64,000 bases of DNA, taken from NCBI GenBank assembly GCA_964466035.1, contig CAYXLR010000007.1, forward strand, positions 40,054 through 104,053, in the 5' to 3' direction. This stretch comes from JANQEA01 sp964466035. Its GTDB lineage: Bacteria; Bipolaricaulota; Bipolaricaulia; UBA7950; UBA9294. The notes below the pieces were generated by a model. That model did no database searches and was not told the origin of the DNA. It was given only the letters and a program-made list of their open reading frames with translations. This document shows positions 16,358 to 25,247 of the stretch, in pieces. Each line of letters opens with the position of its first letter. The stretch's first letter is position 1. The translations under genes and the position numbers were made by a program.

Positions 16358-17260
16358 TCAGCCTCCGACCTCCGGCGCTTCCAGGGGGAGCTCGTAGAGG
16401 AAGACGTCGGGATCGCCGTCGGCCCACAGCGCGAACCCGTGCTCGTCCAACAGGGGATCGACGGCGGCGATCCGCCCCTCAGCGGCCGGGACCATGAACG
16501 CGATCTCGGCGCCCGGATAGAGGGCGAGCGCGTGGCGGAGGAGGCCGCGCATCGCCTCGGGCTCGCCGTCGAGGAAATTGACGATGGTCTTCGGGGCCCC
16601 GGGCGGCCACCGCGAGCAAAGAAGGGCCTCGAGGCGGTCGCCGCTTCGCCATCCGAGGCGCGCGCCCATCCGGGCGACGGCCGCAGCGGGATCGTGGTCG
16701 AACGGGAAGAACCGCCACCCGCGGGGGAAGCGCCGGTTGGCCAATCGGAGGAACGGGGAATCGGCGACGAAGTCGATCGTCTCTTCTTCGCCGGCGGTCA
16801 CGATGTGCGGATCGGATTGAAGGCCCGCCTCGACCGGCGGCGCGCCCGCGGGGCGCTCGCGGTAGACGAACGTCGCGACCCGCTCGAAGCCGTAGGACTC
16901 GATGATATGGATCGACGCTTCGTTGTCGACGTACGTCGAGAGACTGATCCGTTCCGCCCCGGCCGTCCGCGCCCGGTCGATCAGGTGCTCGGTGATGGCT
17001 CGGCCGACGCCGCGGCCGCGGTAGGCCGGATCGGTCCGGATCCCCTCGAGCCACGCGAGGCGGGGCGCGAGCCACGTCCGCCGAGCGAAGCCGACGAGTC
17101 CGCCGTCGAGGACCGCCCCGACGACCTCGCCGTCCGCGTCGGCGAACCAGTCGTCGAGCAGCCCGGGGACGTAGTCGTGGCCGCCCCAGATCTGCGACGA
17201 GATCTCGACGATTCGCGGTCGATCCTCGGGGGTGACGGTCCGCAGCTCGATCGGTGCCAT
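16358..17260 (-). CDS. GNAT family N-acetyltransferase, two-domain
   Basis: A 300-residue protein. Its N-terminal half is a clear GNAT domain (LRTVTPEDRPRIVEI start; acetyl-CoA loop IRTDPAYRGRGVGRAITEHLIDRA; IHIIESYGFERVATFVYRERP). The C-terminal ~150 residues resemble a degenerate second domain. The acceptor is unknown. It starts at ATG 17260, between the CcdA-like gene and the E1-like gene. Confidence 0.82.
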   Translation of the reverse strand: MAPIELRTVTPEDRPRIVEISSQIWGGHDYVPGLLDDWFADADGEVVGAVLDGGLVGFARRTWLAPRLAWLEGIRTDPAYRGRGVGRAITEHLIDRARTAGAERISLSTYVDNEASIHIIESYGFERVATFVYRERPAGAPPVEAGLQSDPHIVTAGEEETIDFVADSPFLRLANRRFPRGWRFFPFDHDPAAAVARMGARLGWRSGDRLEALLCSRWPPGAPKTIVNFLDGEPEAMRGLLRHALALYPGAEIAFMVPAAEGRIAAVDPLLDEHGFALWADGDPDVFLYELPLEAPEVGG

Positions 17261-17315
17261 GGTGCGTCGATACTAGTCGAAGGAGCGCGGGGCTCCCAAC
17301 GAGCGGAGCCGACCG

Positions 17316-18005
17316 CTATCCGAACAGGGCGTCGAAGACCCGAAAGACGAAGACGAGGTAGTAGACCGAGATGCCGAGCATCGCCAGGCCGGCGATCCGG
17401 TTGATCGAGGATTTGTAGCGCGTCAGGAACCGGATGACGACGCCGGACGCGGCGGTCGAAACGGCGGCGAGGGCGAGCAACGGCGCGGCGATCCCGACCC
17501 CGAACGCGAGGAACCGAAGGACGTTCGCTCCAAATCCGAGGACGGAGACCGAGCGGGTGAAGAAGACGGCGATGAACAGGGGGTTGCACGGGACGACGAT
17601 CGCTCCGAAGAAGAACCCGTAAAGGAACGCGGTCCACCAGGGGCTCTTCGATTTCGGGACCTTCGCCTTCGGGAGCAGCCGGCCGACGTCGACATCGAAC
17701 AGGAGCAGGACGCTGAGGACGAAGAGGATTCCGAACGCGACCGGCGAGACGACGCCGATCACGCGGGTGAGCGAGACTTGGAGGATCGTCGTGAAGATCA
17801 GCCCGAGGAGGAACATGAACGCGACCACGCCGCCGGTCACGTTCGCGGCGAAGAGGAGAATCGTCCCCCGCTTCGCCTCCCTCCCGGCGAGCCGGTTGGA
17901 CAGGTAGGCGAGAAACCCGGGGTAGAGCGGAAGGACGCAGACCGCGCCGAGCGGCGTGAGGACGCCGAGGACGAACGATTCGGCCAGGTCGGCGAGGAGA
18001 GGCAT
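17316..18005 (-). CDS. CcdA-type thiol-disulfide membrane transporter
   Basis: A 229-residue, six-helix protein of the CcdA/DsbD-beta family. These carry electrons from cytoplasmic thioredoxin across the membrane. FVLGVLTPLGAVCVLPLYPGFLAYL holds the first redox Cys region and GAIVVPCNPLFIAVFF the second. The start ATG at 18005 overlaps the thioredoxin-like gene stop (ATGA), so the two form a coupled pair. A longer in-frame extension upstream is non-homologous and was dropped. Confidence 0.9.
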   Translation of the reverse strand: MPLLADLAESFVLGVLTPLGAVCVLPLYPGFLAYLSNRLAGREAKRGTILLFAANVTGGVVAFMFLLGLIFTTILQVSLTRVIGVVSPVAFGILFVLSVLLLFDVDVGRLLPKAKVPKSKSPWWTAFLYGFFFGAIVVPCNPLFIAVFFTRSVSVLGFGANVLRFLAFGVGIAAPLLALAAVSTAASGVVIRFLTRYKSSINRIAGLAMLGISVYYLVFVFRVFDALFG

Positions 18006-18586
18006 CAGCCGGTCCCCGCGATTTCCTCGAGCAGTTCCTCGGCCGATTTCACCCCGCGCGGCAGCAGCCGCGCCGAACCGTCGACGTCGATGAGAATGAC
18101 CGGAGCGCTCGGGGGGTTGGCCACGGTCAGCCCGAATGCGTCGATCAGCATCTGCGTCATCTCGAACGGCGCCACGGCGAAGCGCCACGTGAACCCGTGC
18201 TCCTCGGCGTGCAGCCTCACCGCGACGACGTCCTCGTTCGGATCGGAATCAAGGGAGACGTGGACGATCGAATCGCCTTCGAGCTCGAGCAACCTCGCCA
18301 TCTCCTTCTGCTGACGAAGGCAGATCGGGCACCAGACGGCGAAGCTCTCGACGAGGATCGGTCGGCCGGCGAAGTCGGCGATCCTAAACGGCGCGCCGGT
18401 GACCGCGTCGACGAGTTCGATGCTCGCCCACTCGGGCACCAGGATCGTCTCTTCCGCCTCCCCTTCCTCCGATTCCTGCGCCATTCCGGGCCTCGCCGTG
18501 ATCCGGTCGAAGGCGAAGAACAGCGACAGGCCCAACGCCACCGTTGCGACCAGCGACAGCGCGATGCGAAGTGCTTTGCGACTCAT
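18005..18586 (-). CDS. Membrane-anchored thioredoxin-like protein (TlpA type)
   Basis: A 193-residue protein with an N-terminal signal anchor (ALRIALSLVATVALGLSLFFAF), a short acidic linker, and a thioredoxin fold with active site WCPIC (Cys86, Cys89) and the cis-Pro region PPSAPVILID. It probably receives electrons from the CcdA-like protein on the outer face of the membrane. The start at 18586 is chosen for the AGGAGG site six bases upstream. Confidence 0.87.
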   Translation of the reverse strand: MSRKALRIALSLVATVALGLSLFFAFDRITARPGMAQESEEGEAEETILVPEWASIELVDAVTGAPFRIADFAGRPILVESFAVWCPICLRQQKEMARLLELEGDSIVHVSLDSDPNEDVVAVRLHAEEHGFTWRFAVAPFEMTQMLIDAFGLTVANPPSAPVILIDVDGSARLLPRGVKSAEELLEEIAGTG

Positions 18587-18735
18587 GACGGCCTCCTCTC
18601 GTTCTTCCGCCTTCGGGCGGAAGTTCTTTTCCAACGAACGTTTCGCTTTTCATCACGGTTCCGTCGTAGATCCCGTCGGTGGAGGTCCGGTGAGCGGACC
18701 GTGCGGTTTCGGTGAGGGCGCGTTCGGGGATACGG

Positions 18736-19596
18736 CTAGCCGCTCCGAAGCCTGCCGAGGAGGCCGCGGCGCGGCGACAGGAGAAGGGCCAGGAAGAAGA
18801 ACGCGATCGCGACGAGGACGATCGACGCCCCCGACGCGACGCTCCAATGGAACGAGAGGTAGAGGCCGATCGCGCCGGAGAGGACGCCGAGGAGCGCGCC
18901 GATCGCCATCATTTGGGGGAGGCGGCGTGCGACCAGGAACGCCGTGGACGCGGGGACGATCAGCATGGCGAGCATCAGCCCGACGCCCACCGTCTGCAGC
19001 GACACGACGACGGTAACCGCGACGAGGACGAAGAGGAGGTATCGGTACGCCGACGTCGGCAGGCGGAGCGTTCGCGCCAGCGTCGGGTCGAACGAAACGG
19101 CGACCAGCTCCTTGTAGAAGACCAGCAGCAGGAGGAGGACGGCGCCGCCGAACGCGCCGATCAGGACAAGATCGGCGTTCGAGACCCCGAGGACGTTGCC
19201 GAACAGAAAATGGACGAGGTCGACGGCGAACCCGCGGACGGTGGAGATGAGGGCGATTCCGAGGGCGAACATCCCGGCGAAGACGATGCCGATCGCGGTG
19301 TCCTCGCGGACGCGCTCCCGCTCGCTGATCCATCCGATTCCGAGGGCGACGAGGATCGCCGTGCCGAGGGCCCACCAGAAGAGCGCCCGGCGGTCCCCGC
19401 GTCCCGCGGTCAGGACGCCGCCGGCCAGGCCGGGCAGGATCGAGTGGGCGATCGCGTCCCCCATGAACGCCATCCCCCGGAGGACGACGAACGAGCCGAC
19501 GACGGCGCAGAGCCCTCCGACCGACGTGGCGGCGATCAGGCCTCGGATCATGAACGGGTAGCGGAACGGCTCGACGATCGCCTCAACGAAGCTCAT
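18736..19596 (-). CDS. Zn/Mn-type ABC transporter permease (ZnuB family)
   Basis: A 286-residue cluster A-I permease with about eight membrane segments. It contains MIRGLIAATSVGGLCAVVGSFVVLRGMAFMGDAIAHSILPG, the family's opening block. It overlaps the ATPase gene by 14 bases, and a GGAGGGG site precedes ATG 19596. The metal is likely Zn or Mn, judging from the His-rich binding protein in the same operon. Confidence 0.92.
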   Translation of the reverse strand: MSFVEAIVEPFRYPFMIRGLIAATSVGGLCAVVGSFVVLRGMAFMGDAIAHSILPGLAGGVLTAGRGDRRALFWWALGTAILVALGIGWISERERVREDTAIGIVFAGMFALGIALISTVRGFAVDLVHFLFGNVLGVSNADLVLIGAFGGAVLLLLLVFYKELVAVSFDPTLARTLRLPTSAYRYLLFVLVAVTVVVSLQTVGVGLMLAMLIVPASTAFLVARRLPQMMAIGALLGVLSGAIGLYLSFHWSVASGASIVLVAIAFFFLALLLSPRRGLLGRLRSG

Positions 19597-20452
19597 CGTC
19601 CCCTCCTCCGCAGGCCGTATCGTGGACGACGAACGTTCCTGATTCTCCTTCAACCACGTGGAGGCAGCTTCCGTACGCCTCGCGCAGGTTCGCCTCGGAG
19701 AACACCGCGCGGGCCGGTCCGTGGCCGATCATCCTCCGGTTGAGGAGAAGGACTTCATCGAACGACGCGGCGGCGATCCCCAGATCGTGGAGGGCGACGA
19801 TCGCGCTCACGCTTCGATCTCGAAGGCCGGCGATCAATTTGAGGACCTCGTTTCGGGAATGGAGGTCGAGTCCGGCGAGCGGCTCGTCGAGCAGGGCGAG
19901 GTCCGCCTCCTGCGCGAGGGCCCGCGCGAGGAACATCCGCTGCTGTTGGCCGCCGGAGAGCTCCTCGATCTGCCGATGGGCCAGGTCGGTGAGTTCAACC
20001 GCGGCGAGCGCCTCCCGGACGATCCGGCGGTCGCTCGCCCCGGCGCGGCGGAACGGCCCGATCCGCTGGATCCGCCCCATCATGACGACGTCGTGGACCG
20101 TGACCGGAAACCGCCAGTCGATCCTGCTTCTCTGCGGGACGTAGGCGATGCAGATGTGGCCGGAGGGGCCGTGCCCGTGGACGCGGACCTCACCGCTCGA
20201 CGGCGGAACGAGCCCGGCGAGGGTCCGCAGGAGCGTCGTCTTCCCGGCGCCGTTCGGTCCGACGACGGCCAGCTGCGCGCCGGCGGCCAGTTCGAACGTG
20301 ACACCGGTCAGCGCCGTTCGTCCGCCGAGGGTCACGGAGAGCCCCGAGACCGCGACGGCCGGGGCGTCGGCCAGATGGACGGCGCGGGCACGCCGCCCGA
20401 AGGGAGATCGACGCGATCCGCCCTGGCGTTTTCGAGATTCACGGTTTGTCAC
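19583..20452 (-). CDS. Zn/Mn-type ABC transporter ATP-binding protein (ZnuC family)
   Basis: A 289-residue ATPase: Walker A GPNGAGKTT, signature LSGGQQQRMFLARAL, Walker B LALLDEPLAGLD and switch His ALHDLG. The GTG start at 20452 overlaps the stop of the binding-protein gene (GTGA). About 35 extra basic residues precede the ABC domain. The C-terminus ends in an acidic tail with CGGGDDE. Confidence 0.92.
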   Translation of the reverse strand: MTNRESRKRQGGSRRSPFGRRARAVHLADAPAVAVSGLSVTLGGRTALTGVTFELAAGAQLAVVGPNGAGKTTLLRTLAGLVPPSSGEVRVHGHGPSGHICIAYVPQRSRIDWRFPVTVHDVVMMGRIQRIGPFRRAGASDRRIVREALAAVELTDLAHRQIEELSGGQQQRMFLARALAQEADLALLDEPLAGLDLHSRNEVLKLIAGLRDRSVSAIVALHDLGIAAASFDEVLLLNRRMIGHGPARAVFSEANLREAYGSCLHVVEGESGTFVVHDTACGGGDDELR

Positions 20453-21348
20453 GGCGCCTCCGACAGCCCGTTTACGATGGCCATCACATCGTAGCGCATC
20501 AGGTCGAGGTAGCTGGAGGCCGGCCCGTCCGGGCCGCTCAGCGAGCCGGTGTAGACGACGACGATCTCCGTTCCGGTGTCGGCCGCGACCCGCTCGGTCA
20601 ACGATGGGTTGACCGTCGTCCCGACGAAGAGGACCGGGACGCCGAGCGACGCGATCGCCTCCTCCAGCGCCGCGAGGTCTCGGGCCGACGGCTCGGAGAG
20701 GCTGCTCAGCCCCGGGAAGACCGTCCCGACTTGGTCGAATCCGTACCGCGCTGCGAAGTAACCGAAGACGGCGTGATCGGTGACGAGGAGACGCCGCTCC
20801 ACCGGGAGCCGTCCCACCTCCTCCTCGATCCACGCGTCGAGTTCGGCCAGTTCCGAGCGGTAGGCCGCGGCGCGCGCGCGGTATCCTGGTTCCCCCGCGG
20901 GGTCCAGGTCGCTCAGCACGGCGGCGATTCGGTCGACCCAGGCGCCGACGTTGGCCGGATCGAACCAGACGTGCGGATCGGCTTCCTCGTGATCGTGTTC
21001 CTCGCCTTCGTGGTCCGGCCCGTCGGCTCCGAGGAGATCGAGCCCGTCGGAGAGGGCCACGACGCGCCCCGTGGCGGCCCCCAGGATCGGATCGAGGTTC
21101 CATTCCAATCCGGCTCCGCTCAGGAAGACGACGTCCGCGCGCGCGATCGCGACGAGGTCCTGCGGCGTCGGCTCGAACCCGTGGGGATCGGCGTCGATCG
21201 GAAGGAGGACCGTCGCTTCGTTTCCGGCCCCGGCGACCCGCGCGACGACGTCCCCGACGATCGTCGTCGTGCAGACGATCCGAAGCGACGTCGCCGGCCA
21301 CGAGCACGCAGCGATCAAGGCGAGGGCCAGCCATCCGGCCTTCTTCAT
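20449..21348 (-). CDS. Zn/Mn-type ABC transporter substrate-binding protein (ZnuA family)
   Basis: The 299-residue protein has a signal peptide ending near the cysteine in LIAACSWP (possible lipobox). Metal-site features are LLPIDADPHGFEPTPQDL (first His), the loop DHEGEEHDHEEADPHVWFDP rich in His and acid residues, LVTDHAVFGYFAARYG (third ligand) and a distal Asp in VAADTGTEIV. The His-rich loop is typical of zinc proteins. It is the first gene of a znuA-C-B type operon. Confidence 0.92.
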   Translation of the reverse strand: MKKAGWLALALIAACSWPATSLRIVCTTTIVGDVVARVAGAGNEATVLLPIDADPHGFEPTPQDLVAIARADVVFLSGAGLEWNLDPILGAATGRVVALSDGLDLLGADGPDHEGEEHDHEEADPHVWFDPANVGAWVDRIAAVLSDLDPAGEPGYRARAAAYRSELAELDAWIEEEVGRLPVERRLLVTDHAVFGYFAARYGFDQVGTVFPGLSSLSEPSARDLAALEEAIASLGVPVLFVGTTVNPSLTERVAADTGTEIVVVYTGSLSGPDGPASSYLDLMRYDVMAIVNGLSEAP

Positions 21349-21515
21349 ACCCGCTTCCTTTCATCGATGAGGCCGCGGCGCAAGTTTGCCGCAGCCGCGC
21401 CACCCCGTCCAACCGGTCGGACTCTTCACACCCCCGCCACAGGTTTGGACCGACCCGTTCACCGCCGCTTCGTACCGTACGGGCGACCGTGTGACGAACA
21501 AAGGAGGAATCGGAT

Positions 21516-22196
21516 ATGAGAGGGAAACGACTCCGGATCGCATCGGTGGTGATTCTGTTGGGACTGATCGCGGCGATTCCGGCGAGCACGCAGGGCCTGC
21601 TCGGGTCGGAGGACGACGTAAGCGAAGCGACCCATCTCCCGCTTCTCGTCCTCGTCAACCGCATGGAGCTGACGCCCGAGCAGATGGAGGAAATCCACGG
21701 GCTTCTCGTGGGGCTTCTCGAGGAGCGCGACGCGCTCGAGCTTCGCAGGGTCGAGCTCGAGCAGGACATGATCGCGTTCAACGGGACGGCGGAGGAGCTC
21801 GACGAGATCCTCGATGCGTTCCGCGCCGAGACCGAAGCGCAGGCTCAAGCGGCGTACGAGCACGTGGAGGACGCGATCGATCGGATCAAGGGGATCCTGA
21901 CGCTGAAGCAGGGCGAGATTCTCGCCGAGTTCCTCCCCGGCTTCCTGGGGGATCGTGGCGCGTCCTTCCTGCCGCGGGGCGGCGCCGGAGGGACCCTCGG
22001 GCGGCGTGGTACGGGAGCGTCCTCCCCCCTTCGCGAGCAGATTCTCGGACGGCTGGAGGAGCGGCTCGGCGGCGCCACGTCGGGTGGAGGCTTCTCCGGG
22101 CGGATGCAAGTCGGTCGCGGGACGACGCCCCGAGGCCTCGATTGGATCGAGCAGCTCGTCGAAGTCCTCGAGCTGAAGTTGGAAGCGATCGAGTAG
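21516..22196 (+). CDS. Secreted small helical protein (Spy/CpxP-like features)
   Basis: A 226-residue protein with a clear signal peptide (RIASVVILLGLIAAIPASTQG). A predicted helical region contains MELTPEQMEEIHGLLVGLLEERDALELRRVELEQDM, which includes an LTPEQ motif like those of periplasmic Spy/CpxP chaperones. A Gly-rich linker and a short C-terminal helix follow. It is divergently placed from the metal transporter and convergent with a two-component system. GGAGG precedes ATG 21516. Similarity to Spy is by motif only. Confidence 0.6.
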   Translation: MRGKRLRIASVVILLGLIAAIPASTQGLLGSEDDVSEATHLPLLVLVNRMELTPEQMEEIHGLLVGLLEERDALELRRVELEQDMIAFNGTAEELDEILDAFRAETEAQAQAAYEHVEDAIDRIKGILTLKQGEILAEFLPGFLGDRGASFLPRGGAGGTLGRRGTGASSPLREQILGRLEERLGGATSGGGFSGRMQVGRGTTPRGLDWIEQLVEVLELKLEAIE

Positions 22197-22232
22197 CGGG
22201 TGAGACGGCCCTCTCGGTCACCGTTGGAGTCC

Positions 22233-22269
22233 GTGCCGCCGTCCCTCGGGAGGGCGGCACGCTCCTTTT
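22233..22269 (+). terminator. Intrinsic terminator between convergent genes
   Basis: GTGCCGCC (22233-22240) pairs with GGCGGCAC (22253-22260), with extra TCCC/GGGA pairing inside. GCTCCTTTTC follows. It lies 36 bases after the small secreted protein gene. Confidence 0.7.
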
Positions 22270-22297
22270 CGGAGCGGCGTGTCGATGCGGCGTCGGG

Positions 22298-23635
22298 CTA
22301 CTCCGTCGGCAGGAGGACATGGAAGCACGCCCCGCCGGCCGGCCGGTTCTCCGCCCAGATGCTCCCTCCCTGCGCGTCGACGAGCGCCTTGGCGATCGAG
22401 AGGCCGAGCCCCGCTCCGCCGTCGCTCGTCCGCGCGTCGTCGGCCCGGTAGAACCGGTCGAAGACGTGGGCGAGATCGGTCTCCGTCAGCCCCGGGCCGG
22501 TGTCGCAGATGCTCGTCAGGACTCCCCCGCGATGCTCGGCGGCGGAGATCGAAATCGTTCCTCCTTCGGGCGTGTGGCGGATCGCGTTGGCGAGGAGGTT
22601 GAGAAAGACCTGCTCGATCCGCTGGCGGTCGACGACGACCGGCGGGAGGTCGTCGTCGATCCTCCGGTCGAGCCGGAGGCTCGAGTCCTCGAGCTGGACG
22701 CCGATCGTCTCGCCGATCGTGTCGACGATCGCGTCGATCCGGCACGGAGCCGGCCGGATCGACAGCCGGCCGGCGTCGGCGAGCGTCAGCTGGTGGAGGT
22801 CGTGCACCAGCCGGGTCGTCAGAAGGATCTTGTCGTGCAACGAGGCGAGGGTCTCCGGCGTCGGTTCGATCAGCCCGTCCCGGAGGCCCTCGAGGGCGCT
22901 GCGGACGGCGGCGAGCGGGGTTCGAAGCTCGTGGGAAACGTCGGCGATCATCCGCTTCTTCGTCCGCTCGGCCCGATCGAGGCTCTCGGCCATCTCGTCG
23001 AACGACTGAGCGAGGCGCCCGATCTCGTCGGACGTGGAGATCCCGACCCGTTCGTCGAACTCCCCCCGTGCGATCCGTCGGGTCGCCGCGTCGAGGCGTC
23101 GGAGCGGCCGGGTGACCTGGCGAAGGAGGAGGACCGAGAGGAGGATCGCGACGGCCATCGCGACGAGACCGGCGAGCCAGAGCGATCGGCGGGTGGTCCG
23201 GAGGAATCCCTCTTCGAGGATCTCCTGGCCGAGGACGACGCGGGACGGGATCACCGTCCAGACCTCCCCGTCGGTCAGCTCGATCGTCACCCCTTCCTCC
23301 AGCTGGTCCAACGACAGCCGGCGGCCGACGGTTCGGGGATCCGGGGCGTAGACGACGGTGCGATCCGAATCGACGAGGAGGACCGGGACCTCGCGCCGCC
23401 CCCTCTCGAGGAACGCGATGACGACGTCGAGGCTCCCCGTCTGCTCGTAGAACGCGCGGACGAGCTGAAGGACGGCCCGCTCCTGCGGCGTGTACGTCGT
23501 GACCGTGAACTCGGAGAAGGCCCGCTTCACCGACTGGTTGATGAACAGATACCCAGCCAGCGACGTCAGGAGAACGATCAGGACGAACGCGACGAGGAGC
23601 TTCGCCTGGAAGGACATCCGCCCGAGGAACCGCAT
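22298..23635 (-). CDS. Two-component sensor histidine kinase
   Basis: A 445-residue inner-membrane kinase. One helix (residues ~12-32) and a second (~152-172) bracket a ~115-residue extracytoplasmic sensor domain. A HAMP segment (~174-225), the H-box ADVSHELRTPLAAV with His235, the N-box FLNLLANAIRHTPEGG and the G-boxes CDTGPGL and GAGLGLSI follow. The ATG overlaps the regulator stop (TAATG). No sensed signal is evident. The neighbouring secreted Spy-like protein hints at envelope stress, but this is only context. Confidence 0.92.
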   Translation of the reverse strand: MRFLGRMSFQAKLLVAFVLIVLLTSLAGYLFINQSVKRAFSEFTVTTYTPQERAVLQLVRAFYEQTGSLDVVIAFLERGRREVPVLLVDSDRTVVYAPDPRTVGRRLSLDQLEEGVTIELTDGEVWTVIPSRVVLGQEILEEGFLRTTRRSLWLAGLVAMAVAILLSVLLLRQVTRPLRRLDAATRRIARGEFDERVGISTSDEIGRLAQSFDEMAESLDRAERTKKRMIADVSHELRTPLAAVRSALEGLRDGLIEPTPETLASLHDKILLTTRLVHDLHQLTLADAGRLSIRPAPCRIDAIVDTIGETIGVQLEDSSLRLDRRIDDDLPPVVVDRQRIEQVFLNLLANAIRHTPEGGTISISAAEHRGGVLTSICDTGPGLTETDLAHVFDRFYRADDARTSDGGAGLGLSIAKALVDAQGGSIWAENRPAGGACFHVLLPTE

Positions 23636-24318
23636 TATCCCTCCTCTTTCGCCAGCTTGTAGCCGACGCCGAAGACCGTCAGGACGAACCGCGGATTCCG
23701 CGGATCCGGCTCGATCTTCTGGCGGAGCCGCTTGATGTGCGAGTCGACCGACCGCTCGAAGCTCTCGTAGGTCTCGCCGCGGACCGCCTCGAGGAGCTCG
23801 AGCCGGGTGAACACGCGGCCTGGGTACGTCATCAGGAACGCGAGGAGGTCGAACTCCATCGCCGTCAGCTCGACCGGTTCCCCGAGGACCCACAGCCGTC
23901 GCTGCGCCTGGTCCAGCCGGAGGTCGCCGACCTCCAGGACCGGCGGCGTTTTTCCGGTCGAGCGTCGGAGGACGGCGCGGACGCGGGCCTCCAGCTCCCT
24001 GGCGGAGAACGGCTTGACGACGTAGTCGTCGGCGCCGGTCTCCAGCCCCTCGATCCGATCCTCCTCGTCGACCCTCGCGGTCAGCATGATGATCGGGACG
24101 TTCGAGATCTCTCGAACCCGCTGCGCCACGGAGAGGCCATCCATCTCGGGGAGCATCCAATCGAGGATGACCAGGTCCGGCTGGTGCCGGCCGAACTGCG
24201 CGAGCGCCTCCGATCCGTCGTACGCGCTGACCACCTCGAAGTGGGCCTCCTCGAGGTAGCTCCGGATCGCCTGAACGACCCACGGTTCGTCGTCGACCAC
24301 CAGGATCTTCGTCGCCAT
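23635..24318 (-). CDS. OmpR family response regulator
   Basis: The 227-residue regulator has a receiver domain (acidic pair Asp9-Asp10, phospho-acceptor Asp53 in LVILDWMLPEMDG, Lys in YVVKPFS) and a winged-helix output domain (LTAMEFDLLAFLMTYPGRVFTRLELLEAVRG, SVDSHIKRLRQKIEPDPRNPRFVLTVFGVGYKL). The start is ATG 24318, only about six bases after the likely transcription start. It is the partner of the kinase gene it overlaps. Confidence 0.94.
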   Translation of the reverse strand: MATKILVVDDEPWVVQAIRSYLEEAHFEVVSAYDGSEALAQFGRHQPDLVILDWMLPEMDGLSVAQRVREISNVPIIMLTARVDEEDRIEGLETGADDYVVKPFSARELEARVRAVLRRSTGKTPPVLEVGDLRLDQAQRRLWVLGEPVELTAMEFDLLAFLMTYPGRVFTRLELLEAVRGETYESFERSVDSHIKRLRQKIEPDPRNPRFVLTVFGVGYKLAKEEG

Positions 24319-24330
24319 GGCCTTTGGGGC

Positions 24331-24360
24331 AGTATAGGCCGTTGGCGATCGGCGTCTCAA
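24331..24360 (-). promoter_or_regulatory. Promoter of the two-component operon
   Basis: On the minus strand TTGAGA (24355-24360), an 18-base spacer and TATACT (24331-24336) stand 12 bases before the regulator ATG, implying a 5' UTR of only about 5-6 bases. Confidence 0.7.
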
Positions 24361-24458
24361 CTTCCGGTTCGGCGCCGGGCTCGAAGGAAAGCTTGGACGA
24401 ACGCAGAGAACGCGTGGCCTGCACGAGGTGGTCATGCGGCAGGCAGCGAACCGGCGGC

Positions 24459-25247
24459 TCAGACCACCCGCTCGAGGAGGAGCTCGTCGTCGACGACGTG
24501 GTGGCGCGAGAAGAGGTCGAAGAGCTGGGGAACGGTCGCCTGCGCTTTCTCCTCGCCGCGCAGCTCCTCGATGATCTCGCCCTTGTGCATCATGATCAGT
24601 CGCGTCCCGGCTTCGATCGCCTGCTCCATGTTGTGGGTCACCATTAGCGTCGTCAGGCCGAGCCGCTCGACGAACGATCGGGTCATTCGGACGATCATCG
24701 CGGCGTTGCTCGGATCGAGCGCCGCGGTGTGCTCGTCGAGGAGGAGGACCTCGGGCGGGACGAGGGTCACCATCAGCACCGCCAGCGCCTGGCGCTCGCC
24801 GCCGGAGAGGAGATCGACGCGGCATCGGAGGCGATCCTCCAGGCCGACGTTCAGCACGGCGAGCCGTTCGCGGAATCTCTTGCGGAGATACCGAGGAAGC
24901 GCCGAGCGAAGGCCGCGCCGCCCTCGTTTCATCGCCAGCGCGAGGTTTTCGGCCACCGTCATCGACGGCGCCGTCCCGGCCAGGGGATCCTGGACGATCC
25001 GGCCGATCCGCCGGGCTCGGCGGTGCGCGGGGACGCCGGTCAGGTCGGCCCCCTTCAGCAGGATCCGTCCGGAGGTCGGCGGGTACGACCCGGCGATCAG
25101 ATTGAGCAGTGTGCTCTTTCCCGCGCCGTTCGAGCCGATGATCGTCAGGAAGTCGCCCTGTTCGAGGGACAGGTCGGTCTCCCGGATCGCGACGACCCGG
25201 TCGGCGCCGGCGTGGAAGCTCTTCGAGACGCGCTCGAGCCTCAGCAT
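24459..25247 (-). CDS. TrpZ-type ABC transporter ATP-binding protein
   Basis: A 262-residue ATPase: Walker A GSNGAGKST, Q-loop GRIVQDPLAGTAPSMTVAENL, signature LSGGERQALAVLMVTL, Walker B VLLLDEHTAALD (His where Pro is usual) and switch THNMEQAIEAG. This ATPase subtype accompanies the two-gene membrane/binding-protein set upstream. It overlaps the permease gene by seven bases. The amino acid or other ligand is set by the binding protein; see the leader peptide at 27406-27504. Confidence 0.88.
   Translation of the reverse strand: MLRLERVSKSFHAGADRVVAIRETDLSLEQGDFLTIIGSNGAGKSTLLNLIAGSYPPTSGRILLKGADLTGVPAHRRARRIGRIVQDPLAGTAPSMTVAENLALAMKRGRRGLRSALPRYLRKRFRERLAVLNVGLEDRLRCRVDLLSGGERQALAVLMVTLVPPEVLLLDEHTAALDPSNAAMIVRMTRSFVERLGLTTLMVTHNMEQAIEAGTRLIMMHKGEIIEELRGEEKAQATVPQLFDLFSRHHVVDDELLLERVV

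Noticed and set aside
16358..17260. Ribosomal-protein acetyltransferase assignment for the GNAT protein
   Set aside because: The acetyl-CoA loop only supports the superfamily; nothing identifies the acceptor.
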